Source of the DNA: Dermatemys mawii
Taxonomy: Eukaryota; Chordata; Testudines; Dermatemydidae
Assembly: GCA_007922305.1 (NCBI GenBank)
Contig: ML677341.1
Coordinates: 67,350,409-67,414,408, forward strand
DNA length: 64,000 nucleotides
Direction: 5' to 3'
The stretch's first letter is position 1; every line of letters starts with the position of its first letter. A program made the position numbers and the translations under genes. The notes under the pieces are model-generated. The model saw only the letters and a program-made list of their open reading frames with translations, made no database searches and had not been told where the DNA came from. Positions 15,801-30,800 of this stretch are shown here, one piece after another.

Positions 15801-18800
15801 GTCCCTTCTGCCTGTGACCCCACCCCCTTCTGCCTTCTCCCTGGGACCTGGCCCCTGTTCCACCCAGGGTCTCACTCTCATTCTGCCCACTCCTGTTTGC
15901 TCCTTTCTCCCTTCCCCCGACTGGACTCCAAGACTAGAGAAGCTCTGTCCTAGTGCCATGGTCCCAGGGCCATAGCGGGGAGCGAGAGCTCCTTCAGGCC
16001 CAGGGCCACAGCAGGGGTCGAGGTGCTGGGGTTTCCCCCAGCACACTCCACACTTCTGCAGGGGACCAGGCTCTTGCTGGGGATGGGGTCAGGACACTGG
16101 GGGCTTCCTCTGCTATTCTAGCCAGTGCCTTGAGAATTGGGGAGTGGGGCTGAGCCCACTCCTCACCCACCTGCACAGGGATGGGATATAGCAGCTCTGC
16201 AGAGACTGACCTGTTCTCCATGCTGCAATCTGTGATGTGGGAGCAAGCACAAGAGACAAAGGCCTGGTCTACACTAGAAAATTAGGTTGATTTAGCTACA
16301 TCAGTCAGGGCTGTGAAAATTACACACACACACACACACCACCCCCCGACTGGCGTAGTTAAACCGACCTAATTCTCCGTGTAGACAGAGGTAAACAGCT
16401 ATTTTATGCACTTCCAAAATATACAGAAATATTTGTTGTCAGAACTTCCACATTTTGCAAGATTAAGACCAATATTGTTAGTTAAATGCTCTAAGCCCCT
16501 ACAATGATTGTTCAGAATACAAATCAGGAAAGAGCTTGCCCATTTATATATATTGAACATTCACTTTACCTGTGCCTTCTTTCTTTCAGCTTAATTTTCT
16601 CAATTGCTTCAATATTTTCTCTTGGAACTGACTCCAACAATTCACACAGTTCTTCAATTCGATTCTCTATTCTCCTCAACATCTGAATGGAGTTAATGCT
16701 TGATGTATCTACTTCTCCAACACTAACTCTGTACACTTCTGCAACCTTTTTAGTAAGTGAATGTAGCAATTTGTCCTTAGATTAAACACAAACAAATCTG
16801 TAAGAGCCTATAAAATATTACACAAGTGATATTTGAATATAATAGCATTTCTGTAAATTCCTTGAAAGCAGCTGACAATATACACATGTATTTACTATCA
16901 ATGTGACAGTCACATGGGATCACATCAATAAAAGGATGACTTTTGTGTTATGTGAATGGTGAAAAAATAGAAACATTTTAACCTTATGAGAAACAACAAA
17001 TATGCAGCCATGGAATTCAAGGAAATTCTTGAGCATTTTGGTCATAAATACCCGGGTCTGTCCTTTCCTGATCTACGGCCCTAATTCAGCAAAGTACTTA
17101 TGTACATGCATACATGTGTGTCAATGGGACTTCTCACATGCTTACAGCTGGGTTAGCCCAGGGATCACCTGCAGCAGCTACACTGAGGTAAACTACAATT
17201 TATCCTGTTTACACTAGGATCCTGTGTTAACTAATTTTTTTGTCAGTGAATTAGCATTATTATTATTATTCAAACATTCATTTATTTGCATATGTAAGAC
17301 ATCTGGAATACTGTGTGCAGTTCTGGTCTCTCATGTTTAAGAAGGATGAATTCAAACTGGAACAGGTACAGAGAAAGGCTACTAGGATGATCCGAGGAAT
17401 GGAAAACCTGTCTTATGAAAGGAGGCTCAAGGAGCTTGGCTTGTTTAGCCTATCCAAAAGAAGGCTGAGGGGAGACATGATTGTTCTTTATAAATATATC
17501 AGAGGGATAAATACCATGGAGGGAGAGGAATTATTTAAGCTCAGCACCAATGTGGACACAGGAACAAATGGATATAAACTGGCCATCAGGAAGTTTAGAC
17601 TTGAAATTAGACAAAGATTTCTAACCATCAGAGGAGTGAAGTTCTGGAACAGCCTTCCAAGAGAGTAGTGGGGGAAAAGGACCTATCTGGCTTCAAGATG
17701 AAGCTCGATAAGTTTATGGAGGAGATGATGTGATGGGATAACACAATTTTGGCAATTACTTGATCTTTGATGGGCCCAGTGGACCGGGTGGCCTGTGATG
17801 GGATGTTGGATGAGATGCAATCTGAGTTACTACAGAAAATTCTTTCCTGGGTGTCTGGCTGGTGAGTCTTGCCCATATGCTCAGGGTTCAGCTGATCACC
17901 ATATTTGGGGTTGGGAAGGAATTTTCCTTTGGGGCAGATTGGCAGAGGCCCTGTGGGTTTTTCGCCTTCCTCTGCAGAGTGGGGCACGGGTCACTTGCTA
18001 GAGGATTCTCTGCACCTTGAAGTCTTTAAACCATGATTTGAGGACTTCAGTAGCTCAGATATAGGGGAGAGGTTTATTGCAGGAGTGGGTGGGTGAGATT
18101 CTGTGGCCTGCATTGTGCAGGAGGTCAGACTAGATTATCATAATGGCCCCTTCTGCTTAAAGTTAAAGTCATAAAGTCTATGCCTAATTTGTGAAAATAG
18201 GCTGTGAACAGAATGGATTTTGGAAGCCAGGTATCACAACTCAGGTTTGCACTGAGAATAAAGATTTATGTTTCTTTATCTTCTTGATCTCTGTGTATCT
18301 TCCTCTAGCACAGCCTCTATGATATTTTTCTTGCTTACTCAGACCTCAGTCCCAGTGACTATGGCTCACATTTATATGAAGCAATTGCACAATTGCATAC
18401 AAAGTATGTTACATTTATCTATCTTTGTGCTCAAATACTTGATGTGCATAGTCTAAGGGAAAAATATATAGTCTTAGATTACCCCTTTCCCCCCACAATG
18501 TTACCTGGTCAGATTTTACTGTACCATAGCTAGAAAGAAGAATTTGCTGACTTCTATATCAGCAACTTGAATAGCTAAAGATAGTAAATGAAGTAATAAT
18601 AATAACAAAGTATTAGACACTGCACAACTGATGCTGTTATCTGAATGAGAACAGATTAGGAGAGAGGGAAGGAACCACATGGAATACTTTACGCTACTAT
18701 TTATTTTAAGGCATAAGAAAATCCCCATTGCAGCAGCTCTTTTTTTTTCTCTGTGATAAGAATAAGATTTTTTTAAATCTTTAATTGTGAAATGTGTTCT

Positions 18801-21800
18801 CTTGATATAAAACGTGTTTTACAGAAGAATTACCTGGATTTCTGGATTAAACTCTCCAAAAGAAAACATTTTAGCTCTTAGTGCCAGATCTGTGCGTTTT
18901 TCCTCTTCAGTGATACAGGAAGCTTTAAGAATTTCTTTATGTCCTAAAACAACACTTACTTTTTCATCTCTGTGGGGAAAAAGAGATCTAGATATTAGTC
19001 ATTTATTCTGTGGATTCATTTTGTAGTGCAGTAACTACCACTCAGCAGTTTAAAATGTTCTTTTTAGACGACTGCTAAATTCTTAGAAACTGACTACTTT
19101 AGGCAAAGGATGACTTCAGAGCTCCAAAGTCTAAACAATAAATCAATTTACCCCTTAGATGGGGAAAGAAAATGACAAGATTTTTTTTTTCATGTAAGTT
19201 AACAACTTGAAGGCATTCTAAACAGCTAGAACAAACCTTGGCATTATTTAAACTTCACTACAGTGACTGTCATCAGTCATTATCAATTGATACTATAATA
19301 AATAAGCATCAAGCACTATAGAAGTTAGGCAATTAGAGAAAATAAAAAAATAATTTTAAAAACTTTGAAATTAATTTAAAAAAACCACAAATAAGCTGTG
19401 CATTTGTCAAAGGATATTAACACAGTTCACGTGCACCGTTAGAAGGCCATAAGGCATCTGTGAAGTAATATCTGCAGCTCATAAAGCAGCTTTCCTCCCA
19501 AAGTGTATACAAAATAATATACAGGGGTCACTTCAGCCTTGTGGTGGGTTGGAACACAACAGCTATTTAACAGCACTTAGTCACATGCCACAATCCTGTG
19601 GGGCAGGAAGTGAAGAAGAATCTCTTATCCAGCTCAAAATGAGAATGTAAATTGAGTAAATTTAATTACCCATGTTGAAATTTAGCCAAAGTGTCATAAC
19701 CACCACACCCCAAGGTGGATCCTGATTGCAAAAGGGATTGGGGCATAGCCCTGTCTCCTCCTGCTTCCCCTGTAGGTTGAGGTATATCCCCAGAGGCACT
19801 TGAATAGGGGATGGGGAAATGAGCCTCCTTGTGCCCTTCGGTAGGAATATAGGCCCATTAGCTTTGAGTGAACTATGGTTTTAAATTGAATTGGGATGTT
19901 AGCATGCACAATAGGCCCAAAGAATGTGACCAAAAAGAACGAGGTCATGAAAAAAGAAGAGTTGTTGTATTAACTTGTAGAGAAACTTCAAAATACTTAT
20001 GTTATCTTATTTAAGGCTTGGGCTGAAGTAATAGAAATAAAACATGGTTAATTGGGTACCAGGTGCATCAAATAATTGGCTACACAAGAAACTGCTTCAT
20101 CTGGCCTTAGGTAAAGTCTGAGAATTGACAATAACATCACTTCTTTGTTAAAGGAGGTATACAAAAAATAAACTCTGAAAGGGTTAATTGCTAATCCCTA
20201 CCTGACCATGTTAGAGCTGACCCCTGGGGTTAGCCCATTTGTAAGTATCTTGATCAAACACTTGTAAGTGTTCTGTTAGAGCTTGGATGTAGTAAACTGC
20301 TTATTAGTTAGGCTTTTTAGGCATGTTTAGAGCAATTGTATAAATAGCATTCGACCTTTGTATTTCATAAAGGAATTTACGGTTAAATGAGCATCATGGT
20401 AATACCCTGCATAAATAATAATCCCCGCTTCTTCTCCTCCACTCTGTTACACTAGGGCTAGGGACTATATGGCCCTTGCTGACTACAAATGGGACATACA
20501 CAACATGGAGCACATTTGTATCCCCAGTCTACCTATTTGCAGCCCAAAAATGCCACGCTTGTGTAGTGAAGTCTGTTATGTATCTACCTTATTCAGAAAT
20601 TGTGCTCCTTCAAAATACCTCATGAGCCATACTTAGAGCATGACTATGTTGAAAATGTCTCTGCTTTGCTGTTCAGGGAATAGGCCAGGAAATCAAAATA
20701 TCCAGTGGTGAAGAGGTACCAACTAGCTTCCGAACTACATAGTGCTCTCTCTAGTTCAATAACTTACAGTTTTGCCTTTATAATTTTTGCCATGTGCTCA
20801 ATTTCATCCATAGTTTCATCTAAGTCTTGGTTATTTTGGATCAATGCAAGATTTTGTTCCTCTAGCTCCTTGAAGATCTGAAGTAACTGTTCTGGATCTG
20901 TGAAATATATTTCCGGCACCTAAGACAGAGGAAAGAAAGATATATGGCATCTACTGGAAGAGGAGCTACACATGTTAGATAACTTCAGTTTTGCTGCAAA
21001 TAATTCTTTCTAAAATGTAAAACAACAGAAAAATGTTAATGTCATGTACGGGGGAATCCTAAATTGCTGATTAAAAAGGGCATTTGGCTGATTTGAGCTG
21101 TTGTAGTGATGTAAAGATGCTGGAGCAGAGCTGAGACCCTGGCCAATGGGTTGAACATGGGCAACCAAGTACACAATTTGGCCTGGAATTTCTGCAGTTT
21201 TTGCGTAAGAAAAATCAAGTCATTAAAAATAAATCTCATTTTCCAGAGGACACATGTTCAGTTGAGAAATATAGTTTCATTACCATATCAGTGTTCAAGT
21301 CTTTCAAGGAATCTTCATGAATTGTACAATCACTTTCACTTTCCCACCTGATATAAAAGGGAAGGAGAAACAGAGTCAGTTCCTGGTTTCTAAGCCTAAA
21401 ATCCCAATCCTACGAGAGCTTTCTGATTTCAGCGTATGGAAAGGGAACCCCCAACATGGCAAAAGATTTAAGTCTTGTCTGCACTGTATTTGCATAATCA
21501 AATGGTTTTGTATTATTATTTTCCATGGTGTTTTTCTCTCCTCTTGTTTTCCTTCTCTAGATGTGGAAAGACACAAAACTAAAGAAGACGTAGGCCTTAG
21601 TCTTCTCCACATATGCACAACAGTCTTGTTTTCTCAACAATAAGAAAGCATGCAGTGGAGAAAAGGGAGGAATTGATGCTTTAACCAACAGGATTAAATT
21701 CGATTTTATAAAGCAACTCTCACACCCATTCCTACAAGGGAACTATTTCAATGCACTGTCCTGTACTTATAGATTCTTCAGGACTCTATTGTACCTACAA

Positions 21801-24800
21801 GAATAGTTTCTGCCTTTTCAATAATAGCTGTTTTATAAGTGATTCACAAAGCTGTGTATTATATATGGGTATTAATGACTATGTAGGCAAACCAAGCAAT
21901 CGTGAGCTCAATAGCTCACATGCTGCCTTGGATAGATCTATTTTTTAAATTGGGACAGCCCTTCAGCAGGTTCCAGCACATAATCAAGGGCAGAAGCATG
22001 GCAGAACGAATGGGCAAAACAGACACGTCTATCTGCAAAGAAAAACAACATTAACTAAAAGAGGATGAAAAGGACGGTTAACTATACGATGTTAAATTAC
22101 AGTTCTCATTTCCCTCCTACTCTGCTCCTCTTTGTTTCTCCCAGTCCTCTTGTCTTTCTATTCCACTTCTCTGTAACAGTGCTGCACCTCCTCTGGGAGC
22201 CCCACAGCCAAGCCTAACTGTGAGTCTTCAGCCACATGACAGTTAATTTAGCTGTCCCATCACAGGCACCTTCACCTGATACTGGTCTGGCTCAAGATGT
22301 TCACTGACAAAATTTTCATTCATACTTCTCCTGGTGTGAATAATCATAACAAACTCTTGGGTTTTCATCCACAAGTCACCTTAATACTAAGTTGTTGATT
22401 TAAAGTTGCTAGCATCGATGATTGTTAAATCCTTCTGTCTACCAGACATCAATGCTCAGAACAGAGGCTGACCTGGGGGCAGAGTAACACATAAATGTGG
22501 ATCCTTCTACTTGGCTTTGGCTGTTGGTACCAGTACCAAATCACTACTACTATGGAGGTGGGAGAATTATTGACAAACTTCCTCACTGTGTATATAGGTA
22601 TCTGTTATAATTGCATTTCTTATTTTCATTTGCTCTCTTACTTGATATATTTTCTTATTATTGTACACAAGAAGATGGAGAAAGCAAATTGAGAATGGAA
22701 AAAACAAATTTTGTCTGATACTATACCTTGATGATTTCTTTTTTTTATCAGTCAAGATGGATTTGCACTCACTTAACATTTTCGCTTCTTCAGTCAAGTC
22801 TGCTTCCGTGGGCTTTCTAGAAAACCTTCGTTCATTTTCTTCAAAATGTGAAGAGATAAAAGGATAAATTTGGAAGTAAATATGTATCCAAATTATAACA
22901 TTATTCATCTATATGAACATGAACTTATCTTGATCCTTGGAATGTTACCAGTAATTGTCGCTATAAGTTAAGGAGATGTATTTTACCAATTTATCTATAA
23001 CTATCATATAATTTCTTTCTAAACATACGCTAGATAAATATAAAGAAATCCTGTTTTCATAACTTGTAAATGAAACCAATGTTATTTTAAGGCTTTTAAA
23101 TAATAACAACTTCTTTCCCACTCTATAAAAGTCATTTGTGATGTGTTTTCCTTGGTTTAGACTTGAGGCACCAAGAAATTTTTCCTTTGTGCTGTGATTG
23201 ATTCTTTTTTCAGTGCCTAGCAGTGAAGCAGCTGAACTTCACCTTCATCTGTATATAACTCTCTCATCATTACATGTTGATATTCATCTCATTTTACTTA
23301 TTTTACAGATGTCTACAGTGAGGAACAGAGTGCAGTGAGGAACCATGACCACATAGTGAGTCAGTATGAGAACTATGTAATCTGGAGTTTATAGCTTTTT
23401 AAGGTCAGAAAGGAGCATTAGATTATCTAGCCTGACTTCCTGTATGTCACAGGCCATTGAATTTCACCTACTCACCCCTGCACTGAGCTCAATAACTTGT
23501 GTGGGACCAAAGCATATCTTACAAAAGATGGGTCTATTAACAAGTGGAATAGCTTGAGCCGCTAGAGAACATTATCAGTTAACTCCTCGATTACAGTACT
23601 TTTCACTAACTATTCAGTCATAAGTTTTTTCACATTAACTTTCTATTATAATTTTTATAAAATATCAAAACCCTGAAAAATACACTAGAAAAGATATCTC
23701 ATCTAAGTTCCATTTCATCAAAAAACTTAAGTCTTGTCTGCACTGCATTTGCATAAGCAAATGGTTTTGTATTATCATTTTCCATGGCGTTTTACCCTCC
23801 TCTCGTTTTCCTTCTCTAGATGTGGAAAAACATGAAACTAAGTTCTAAAATGTTCACTTCAGTCTGATGTGGAAAATGGGTATACACCCAGGAGTAGTCC
23901 CACTTATGTCAGTCGGACTCCCTGCAGGTGTAAAGTTAAGTACTGTGACAAAGCTCCAAGTTTGTACTTGTGGGTCCTGCGCTTCCTGGCAGATTTAGGG
24001 GCCTCAGAAACTCATCTAGGCCTCAGAGTGACCTCCCTTTCTCAGTATAATTGGCAAGAGTCACCGCCTAGTGAGTTACCTTCATCACAGGCCAGTATGG
24101 AAGATGGAAAAAATGGGGGAGCCCGGGCCCATCCTCTACGCCGGGCTCCAGCCCAGGGACCCTAATAGTATCAGATAAGATGGCTGACCTTTTATCCACA
24201 AAACACAATACAATTCCCTGGGCTACTTCCCCACAGCAGTCCCCGCTTCTTCAAACTCCACTTCACCCTTACCTCAGGGCCTCCTTCCTTCTGTACGATA
24301 TGTTGTCCACCACTCAGTCTCACCAACAGCATAACTTCCTTCCACAGCTCCTGACACCCACAGACACCTGACTAACTGGGAGGTTTTTATCTGGTTTCAG
24401 CCAGTCCCTGATTGGCTTCAGGTGTCCCAATCAGGCAAGCTGTTTCTACTCCTTTCTAGAAGGTTCTTAATTGGCCCCAGGTGTCTTGAGTGGCCTGGAA
24501 TAGCCTTTGTTTGGCTATCCAGGGAACAGGGACCTGCACATCCTGAGACTAATATACCTGCCTTCCAGCACTCTCCTATATCCTTCTGGTCTGACTCCGT
24601 CACAGTACATATTTAAGTCTTTACATGTTTGGAGTGATAAGCTGCAAAACAAGGAGCAGAGCATGGTCTTAAATAGGGATGTAGGGTTTTTAATTTCCAG
24701 GGGTGAAAGTACAATTTTTGACTTACTGGTATGGGAGGAGGGGGGCTCAGCTTCCCCCGGAAGGGGCGGGGCCTCGGATGGAAGGGGGTAGGGCTAGGGA

Positions 24801-27800
24801 ATCAGCAGTCCCCCCGCTGCCTGGGGCTGGGTAGCTGTTCCTTTTGCCCCTCCCACCCCATCAGCAGCTGAGGCAGGCTGGGGGGAAACAAAAGGAACAG
24901 GAACCTTAAAATGCTGCTCCAGCAGCGCTTTAAGCAGGATCCTTTAGAGCGGCAAAAAGATCCTGCTTGAAGTGCTGCCACAGCAGCACTTTAACCTCCC
25001 TGCCCCTTCTACGCCTCCTGCCCTGCCCCCGACGGCGGGGGCAAAGGGAGCAGCTACCCAGCCCCGGTGGTGGGGAGGGGACACAGAGAGGTTAAAGCGC
25101 TGCTGAGGCAGCACTTCAAGCAGGGTCCTTTTGTCGCTTTAAAGGATCCGGCTTAAAGTGCTGCTGGAGCAGGGATTTAACGTCCCTGCCCCTTTTGCAC
25201 TCCCCGTTGGCAGCCCTGCCAGTAGGGGGACCTGGCAGGGCTGTGGATGTGGGGGCACAAAAAGAGCAGCAATGTTAAAGCACTGCAGAGACAGCACTTT
25301 AAGCTGGATTCTTGAAGCAGCGCTTTAAAGTAAGGCAGTAGGGGCCGGACAGGCTTTTTACCAGTATGGCATACTGGCCTGTACCACCTTACTTTCACCT
25401 CTAATTTCCCATTATATAATACCCATCTCTCAGGCATATACCATCATGTTTTGTCAATGTAACCTAGGCCTATATTTTGTAAAAGTTTGCTCAGAAAGGG
25501 AAAATTCCATTTACATCTCATGTAACTCTTTGAAAAACTTTAAAAACTATCCTGGCCACACAGCCTACTTTTTCCTTCCTAGTTTTGGCTGAAGTTTTGA
25601 GTAAAGATATTCACATGGAGAGGGTTCAGAAAAGAGCCACAAGAATGATTAAAGGATTGGAAAACATGGTTTACAGTGACAAACTCAAGGAGCTCTATCT
25701 ATTTAGCATATCAAAAAGGTTACAGTGACTTGATTGCAGTCTGTAAATGTGACAGATTGACAATATCCTGAACAAACCTTATAGAATTCAGATAAACTTT
25801 ACTGAATTAAGGTTAACACTTTTGGAGTTCATGGCATTACAAGTGAAAATATTTATGTACTATTGTGAGATTGTATGGAACTTTGACAGACAAGATTAAT
25901 GCAGGTATGGAAGGTATGATGAAGTTCAAAAGTTTTTTTGGAATAATACATCTGAAGTTCATTTCCATAAGAAATATATTGAGGTGAAAGGAATGCAAAT
26001 TCTCCCCCTACAAAGCCAACCTTTTGAAGATATGCCCTGGGGAGAGATTCTTTGTATACTAACCACCTGGTTCTGGAGACTCCAGTTCAAAGACCCAAAC
26101 TATACAATAAGGGAACTGAACATGTTATGAGGTTGCTTCTTCTGTGCTGAAGCTCTGAACTTATAAACACAAAGATGCCCCTAGGATGGGTATTAAAAGA
26201 CTGCACTTCTTAGACCCATGTGAGAGTTGGGATGAACTCTGGTAAGCTTATTAGCATGCATGTATGTTCTCTTACTGTTTTAAATATTTTTTCTGTTAAT
26301 GTTTCTTACCTTGAGAAAAATGGGCTTACTTAGCAAATACTATGTGGTAACTTATATGTGTAGCAATTGCACTGTTCTTCTGTCTTTGAAGAGAAAGCAA
26401 GCTCATGTCCTGGAGCATCTGTCTGTGCTGGGAATGGAGGCAGGGAACTGTCCAGCCTAGGAATGCCCTGGGTAGAAGGAAGAGAGACTCCTGTCTCTGT
26501 CCAAAAGAGGCAACAGCTGGGGAGCTGAAAGCCAAGAGTGGGTGCCCTTGCTGAATTACTGAGAGAAAATATAGGTGCAGTTGGCCTGAACGGTGACAGT
26601 AAGAACCTACATGGGGACCAGAAATTTGATAATAGAGGGCTCTTCAATCTAGGGGACAAAGTATAACAAGATCCAATGGTTCGAAGCTGAAACTAAACAC
26701 AAACTCAGAATAAAGCACAAATTTTTAACTGTGGGTAATGCACCATTGAAACGACATACCATGGCTTTCGATGGATTCTCCAATACTGAACATTTTAAAA
26801 TCAAGATTGGATGTTTTTCCAAAAGATATGCTCTCATTCAAATAGGAATTAAGGCCTGGTCTACAATATGTGATTATGTTGAATTGGCCGCATGAGGTTG
26901 AATTAAAACTAAATCCATCCACACAACCAAACCTGTTTTGTTGACTTAAAGTGCTCTTAAAATCGATTCTGTACTCCCGTCCAGCAAGGGGAGTAGCACT
27001 AAAATCAACATCGCTAGTTCAAATTTGAGGTACTGTAGACACAATTCGACAGTATTGACCTCCAGGAGCTATCCCAGAATGCGCCATTGTGACCGCTCTG
27101 GACAACATTTCTAATTCCAATACACTAGCCAGGTAATCAGGAAAAGCCCTGGGAACTTTTGAATTTCATTTTCTGTTTGGCCAGCATGACAAGCTCATCA
27201 GCACAGGTGACTATGCAGAGCTCACCAGCACAGGAAACCATGCAGTCCCAGAATCACAAAAGAGCTCCAGCATGGACTGAATGTGAGGTACTGGATCTGA
27301 TCGCAGCATGGGGAGAAGAGTCTGTGCAGGCAGAACTCTGCTGAAAAAAACGCAACACCAACCTATATCCAAAAATCTCCCAGGGCATGACAAACAGAGG
27401 CTACTCCAGGGACACACAGCAGTGCCGTGTGAAAATCAAGGAGCTCAGGCAAGCCTACCAAAACACAAAAAAGGCAAATGGTCGCTCCAGGTCACAGCCC
27501 CATGCATGCTGTTACTATGATGAGCTGCATGCAATCCTATGGGGGTGGGGAACACTACCACTCCCCACCACTGTCCATGGACACCTGCAAGCAGGGAGTC
27601 TCACAGAGCAGGGAGGATGATTTTGTGAAGGAGAAAGCGGAGGAGGATGAGCATGCACAGCCAGCAAATGGTGGATCTGTTCTCCTCAGCAGCCAGGAAC
27701 TGTTCATCACCCTGGAGCCAATACCCTTCACACCCTCCCACAGCGGGCTCCTAAACCATGACGCCGGAGAAGGCATTTCTGGTGAGTGTACCTTTGTAAA

Positions 27801-30800
27801 TATGATACAGGGTTTAAAAGAAAGTGTGTTTAATGATTCCTTTGCCTTGAAGACTTGGGATGCATCAGCAACCAGTACAGCTATTGGAAAAGTCAGTCAA
27901 CATGTCTGGGGATGGAGCAGGAATCCTCCAGGGACATTTCCATGAAGCTCTCCTGGACGTACTCTGAAAGCCTTTGCAGAAGGATTCCGGGGAGGGCTGC
28001 CTTGTTCTGTCCTCCATGGTAGGACACTTTACCCTGCCAAGCCAGTAGCAAGTAGTCTGGAATCATTGCAACACAGAGCATGGCAGCGAAAGCTCCTGGG
28101 TTTTGGACGCATTCAAGCAACATTCGTTCTTTATCTCTCTGTGTTAGCCTCACAAGAGTGATATCATTCATGGATACTTGGTTGAAATAGGGGAATTTGT
28201 TTGAGGGGACATTCAGTGGTGTCTGTTCATGCTGGGCTGTTTGGTTTGTCTTAAAGGGCTCCTCCCTGATCAGAGCCATGCGGTGGATGGGGGGAAACCC
28301 ATTCATGCTGGGCTGTTTGCATTTGGCCTAAAGCACTCATCTCTGATCAGAGCTATGCGGTGGAGGTCGGGGTGTGTGTGAAGTGATCATCCCAGAGAAT
28401 TTGGGGGGGGGTCATGCTGCCCATCCACACGGAAACTGCAGGCCCTCCTTTTAAATGGCCAACCCACCAGGCATTGCTTGGTATGGGAAAGGAGGGTGTC
28501 GAAAGCATTCCCACATGTAACAAAGGTGGAAGAAGCAGAACCCTGCATGCCCTTAGGGCTTACCATGGCTGCCTGCAAGCTGAATTCTGTTGCCCAGCCG
28601 CATGTGATGCCTCACTCATACCAAACCAGCAGGCACTCAGTATAAAAGGCAAAATGCAGCCTTGTACAGAAAGAACACGTGCTATGTGCTATGAATTGCT
28701 TGTTTCACTGAGAAAGAGTCTCCCCTTTGTTCTCTAAAATGTATCTTTTTAAATTCTACTCTCCCTTTTTTTCCTCCCACAGGTGCAAATGTTTCTACGC
28801 TTCCCCCACTCCCATCATCTCTGCCCCAGAGGCTGTCCCAGATTAGAAGGAGAAAAAAACACACTTGGGATAACATGTTTTCAGATCTTCTGCAGTCCTC
28901 CCACACTGATAGGGCCCAGCTGAATGCGTGGAGGCAAACAATGGTAGAGTCCCGGAAAACGTTCAATGAACGTGATGAGAGGAGGCAGGAGAGGGATGAG
29001 CGCAGGCAGGATGCCATGCTCAAGCTAATAGGGGAGCGAACAGACATGCTCAGGTGTCTAGTAGATCTTTTGCAGGAAAAGCAGCAAGAGCATAGCTCAC
29101 TGCTGCATCCCCTGTATAACGGCCTGCCCTCTTCCCCAAGTTCCATAGCCTCCTCACCCAGTCACCCAAGAACATGAGGGGAGGGGGAGATGCTCCAGGA
29201 ACTCATCCAGTCCAAACCAGAGGATTGCCCAAGCAGCAGAAGGCTGGCATATCCTAAATTTTGAGTTACACTGTGGCCTTGTCCATCCCTCCTCCATTCA
29301 TCTCCCACCCCACCCATTCCTTCCCTCTTCCCCCACCCCACCCAGGCTACCTTGTGATTTATCTCCCTGTGTTTTTAATCAACTAATAAAGAATGTTTTA
29401 GAAACAATAGTGACTTTATTTCCTCTGCAAGCTGTGAACTAAGAGGGGAGGGCAGTTGCCTTACAGGGAATTGAAATCAACAAAAGGGGCGGATTTGCAT
29501 CAAGGAGAAACACACACAACTGTCATACCGTTGCCTGGCCAGCCATGAAACTGGTTTTCAAAGTTTCTCTGATGTACAGCGCACCCAGCTGTGCTCTTCT
29601 AATCACATTGGTATCTGGCTGTGTGAAATTGGCCACCAGGTGATTTGCCTCAACCTCCCATCCTGCCATAAACATCTCCCCCTTACTCTCACAGATATTG
29701 TGGAGCACACGGCAAGCAGCAATTACAATGGGAATATTGGTTTCACTGAGATCTAACCTAGTCAGCGCCAGTGAGCTTTTAAACGTCCAAATGAACATTC
29801 CACCACCATCTGCACTTGCTTAGCCTATAGTTGAACTGCTCCTTATTATTGTCCAGGCTGCCTGTGTACGGCTTCATGAGCCATGGCATTAAGGGGTAGC
29901 CGGGTCCACGAGGATAACTATAGGCATTTCAACATCCCCAACAGTAATTTTCCAGTCTGGGAAGTAAGTCCTTTCCTGCAGCTGTTCAAACAGACCAGAG
30001 TTTCTGAAGATACAAGCATCATGAAGATACAAGGATCACCTTTCCCGGCCGTCCCACGTCGATATAGGTGAAATGTCCCTTGTGATCCACCAGTGCTTGC
30101 AGCACCATTGAGAAGTACCCCTTGCGGTTTACGTACTGGCTGCCCTAGTGGTCTGGTGTCAAGACAGGGATATGTGTTCCATCTATTAGCCCATCACAGT
30201 TAGGAAACCCCATCGCAGCAAAGCCATACACAATGACCTGCACATTTCCCAGAGTCACTACACTTGATAGCAGCAAGTCAGTGATTGGATTGGCTACTTG
30301 GATCACAGCAGTAGATATGCCCACTCCAAATTCATTCCCAACTGACTGATAGCTGTCAGGCGTTGCAAGCTTCCACAGAGCTAACACCACTCGCTTCTCA
30401 ACTGTGAGGGCTCTCTCATTTTGGTATCTTTTCACTTCAGGGCAGGGGACAGCAAGTAACACAGTTCAAAGAAAGTGGCCTTATGCATGCAAAAGTTTCA
30501 CAGCCACTGGGAATCATCCCATACCTGCAACACTACGTGTGCCTCATCAGTCTGTGCCCAGAACTGGCGTTCCATGGCATGAACCTGGCCTTATGCCATC
30601 ATGATGTCCCAACTGCCACATGCCGTGCTTCCAGGAATGTCTGTATCCATGTCTTCATCACTATCATAATCATGCTGTCATAGTTTCCTCGCCCAGTTTT
30701 GCAGGTTCTGCACATACTGCAGGATAATGCGCGAGATGTTTACAATCGACACAACTGCAGCAGTGAGCTGAACAGGCTCCATACTTGCCGCGCTATGGTG

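Noticed and set aside
27893..28306. 137-codon minus-strand frame in the Harbinger element
   Set aside because: It lies in the intron between the two Myb-gene exons, outside the transposase region, and shows no transposase motif.
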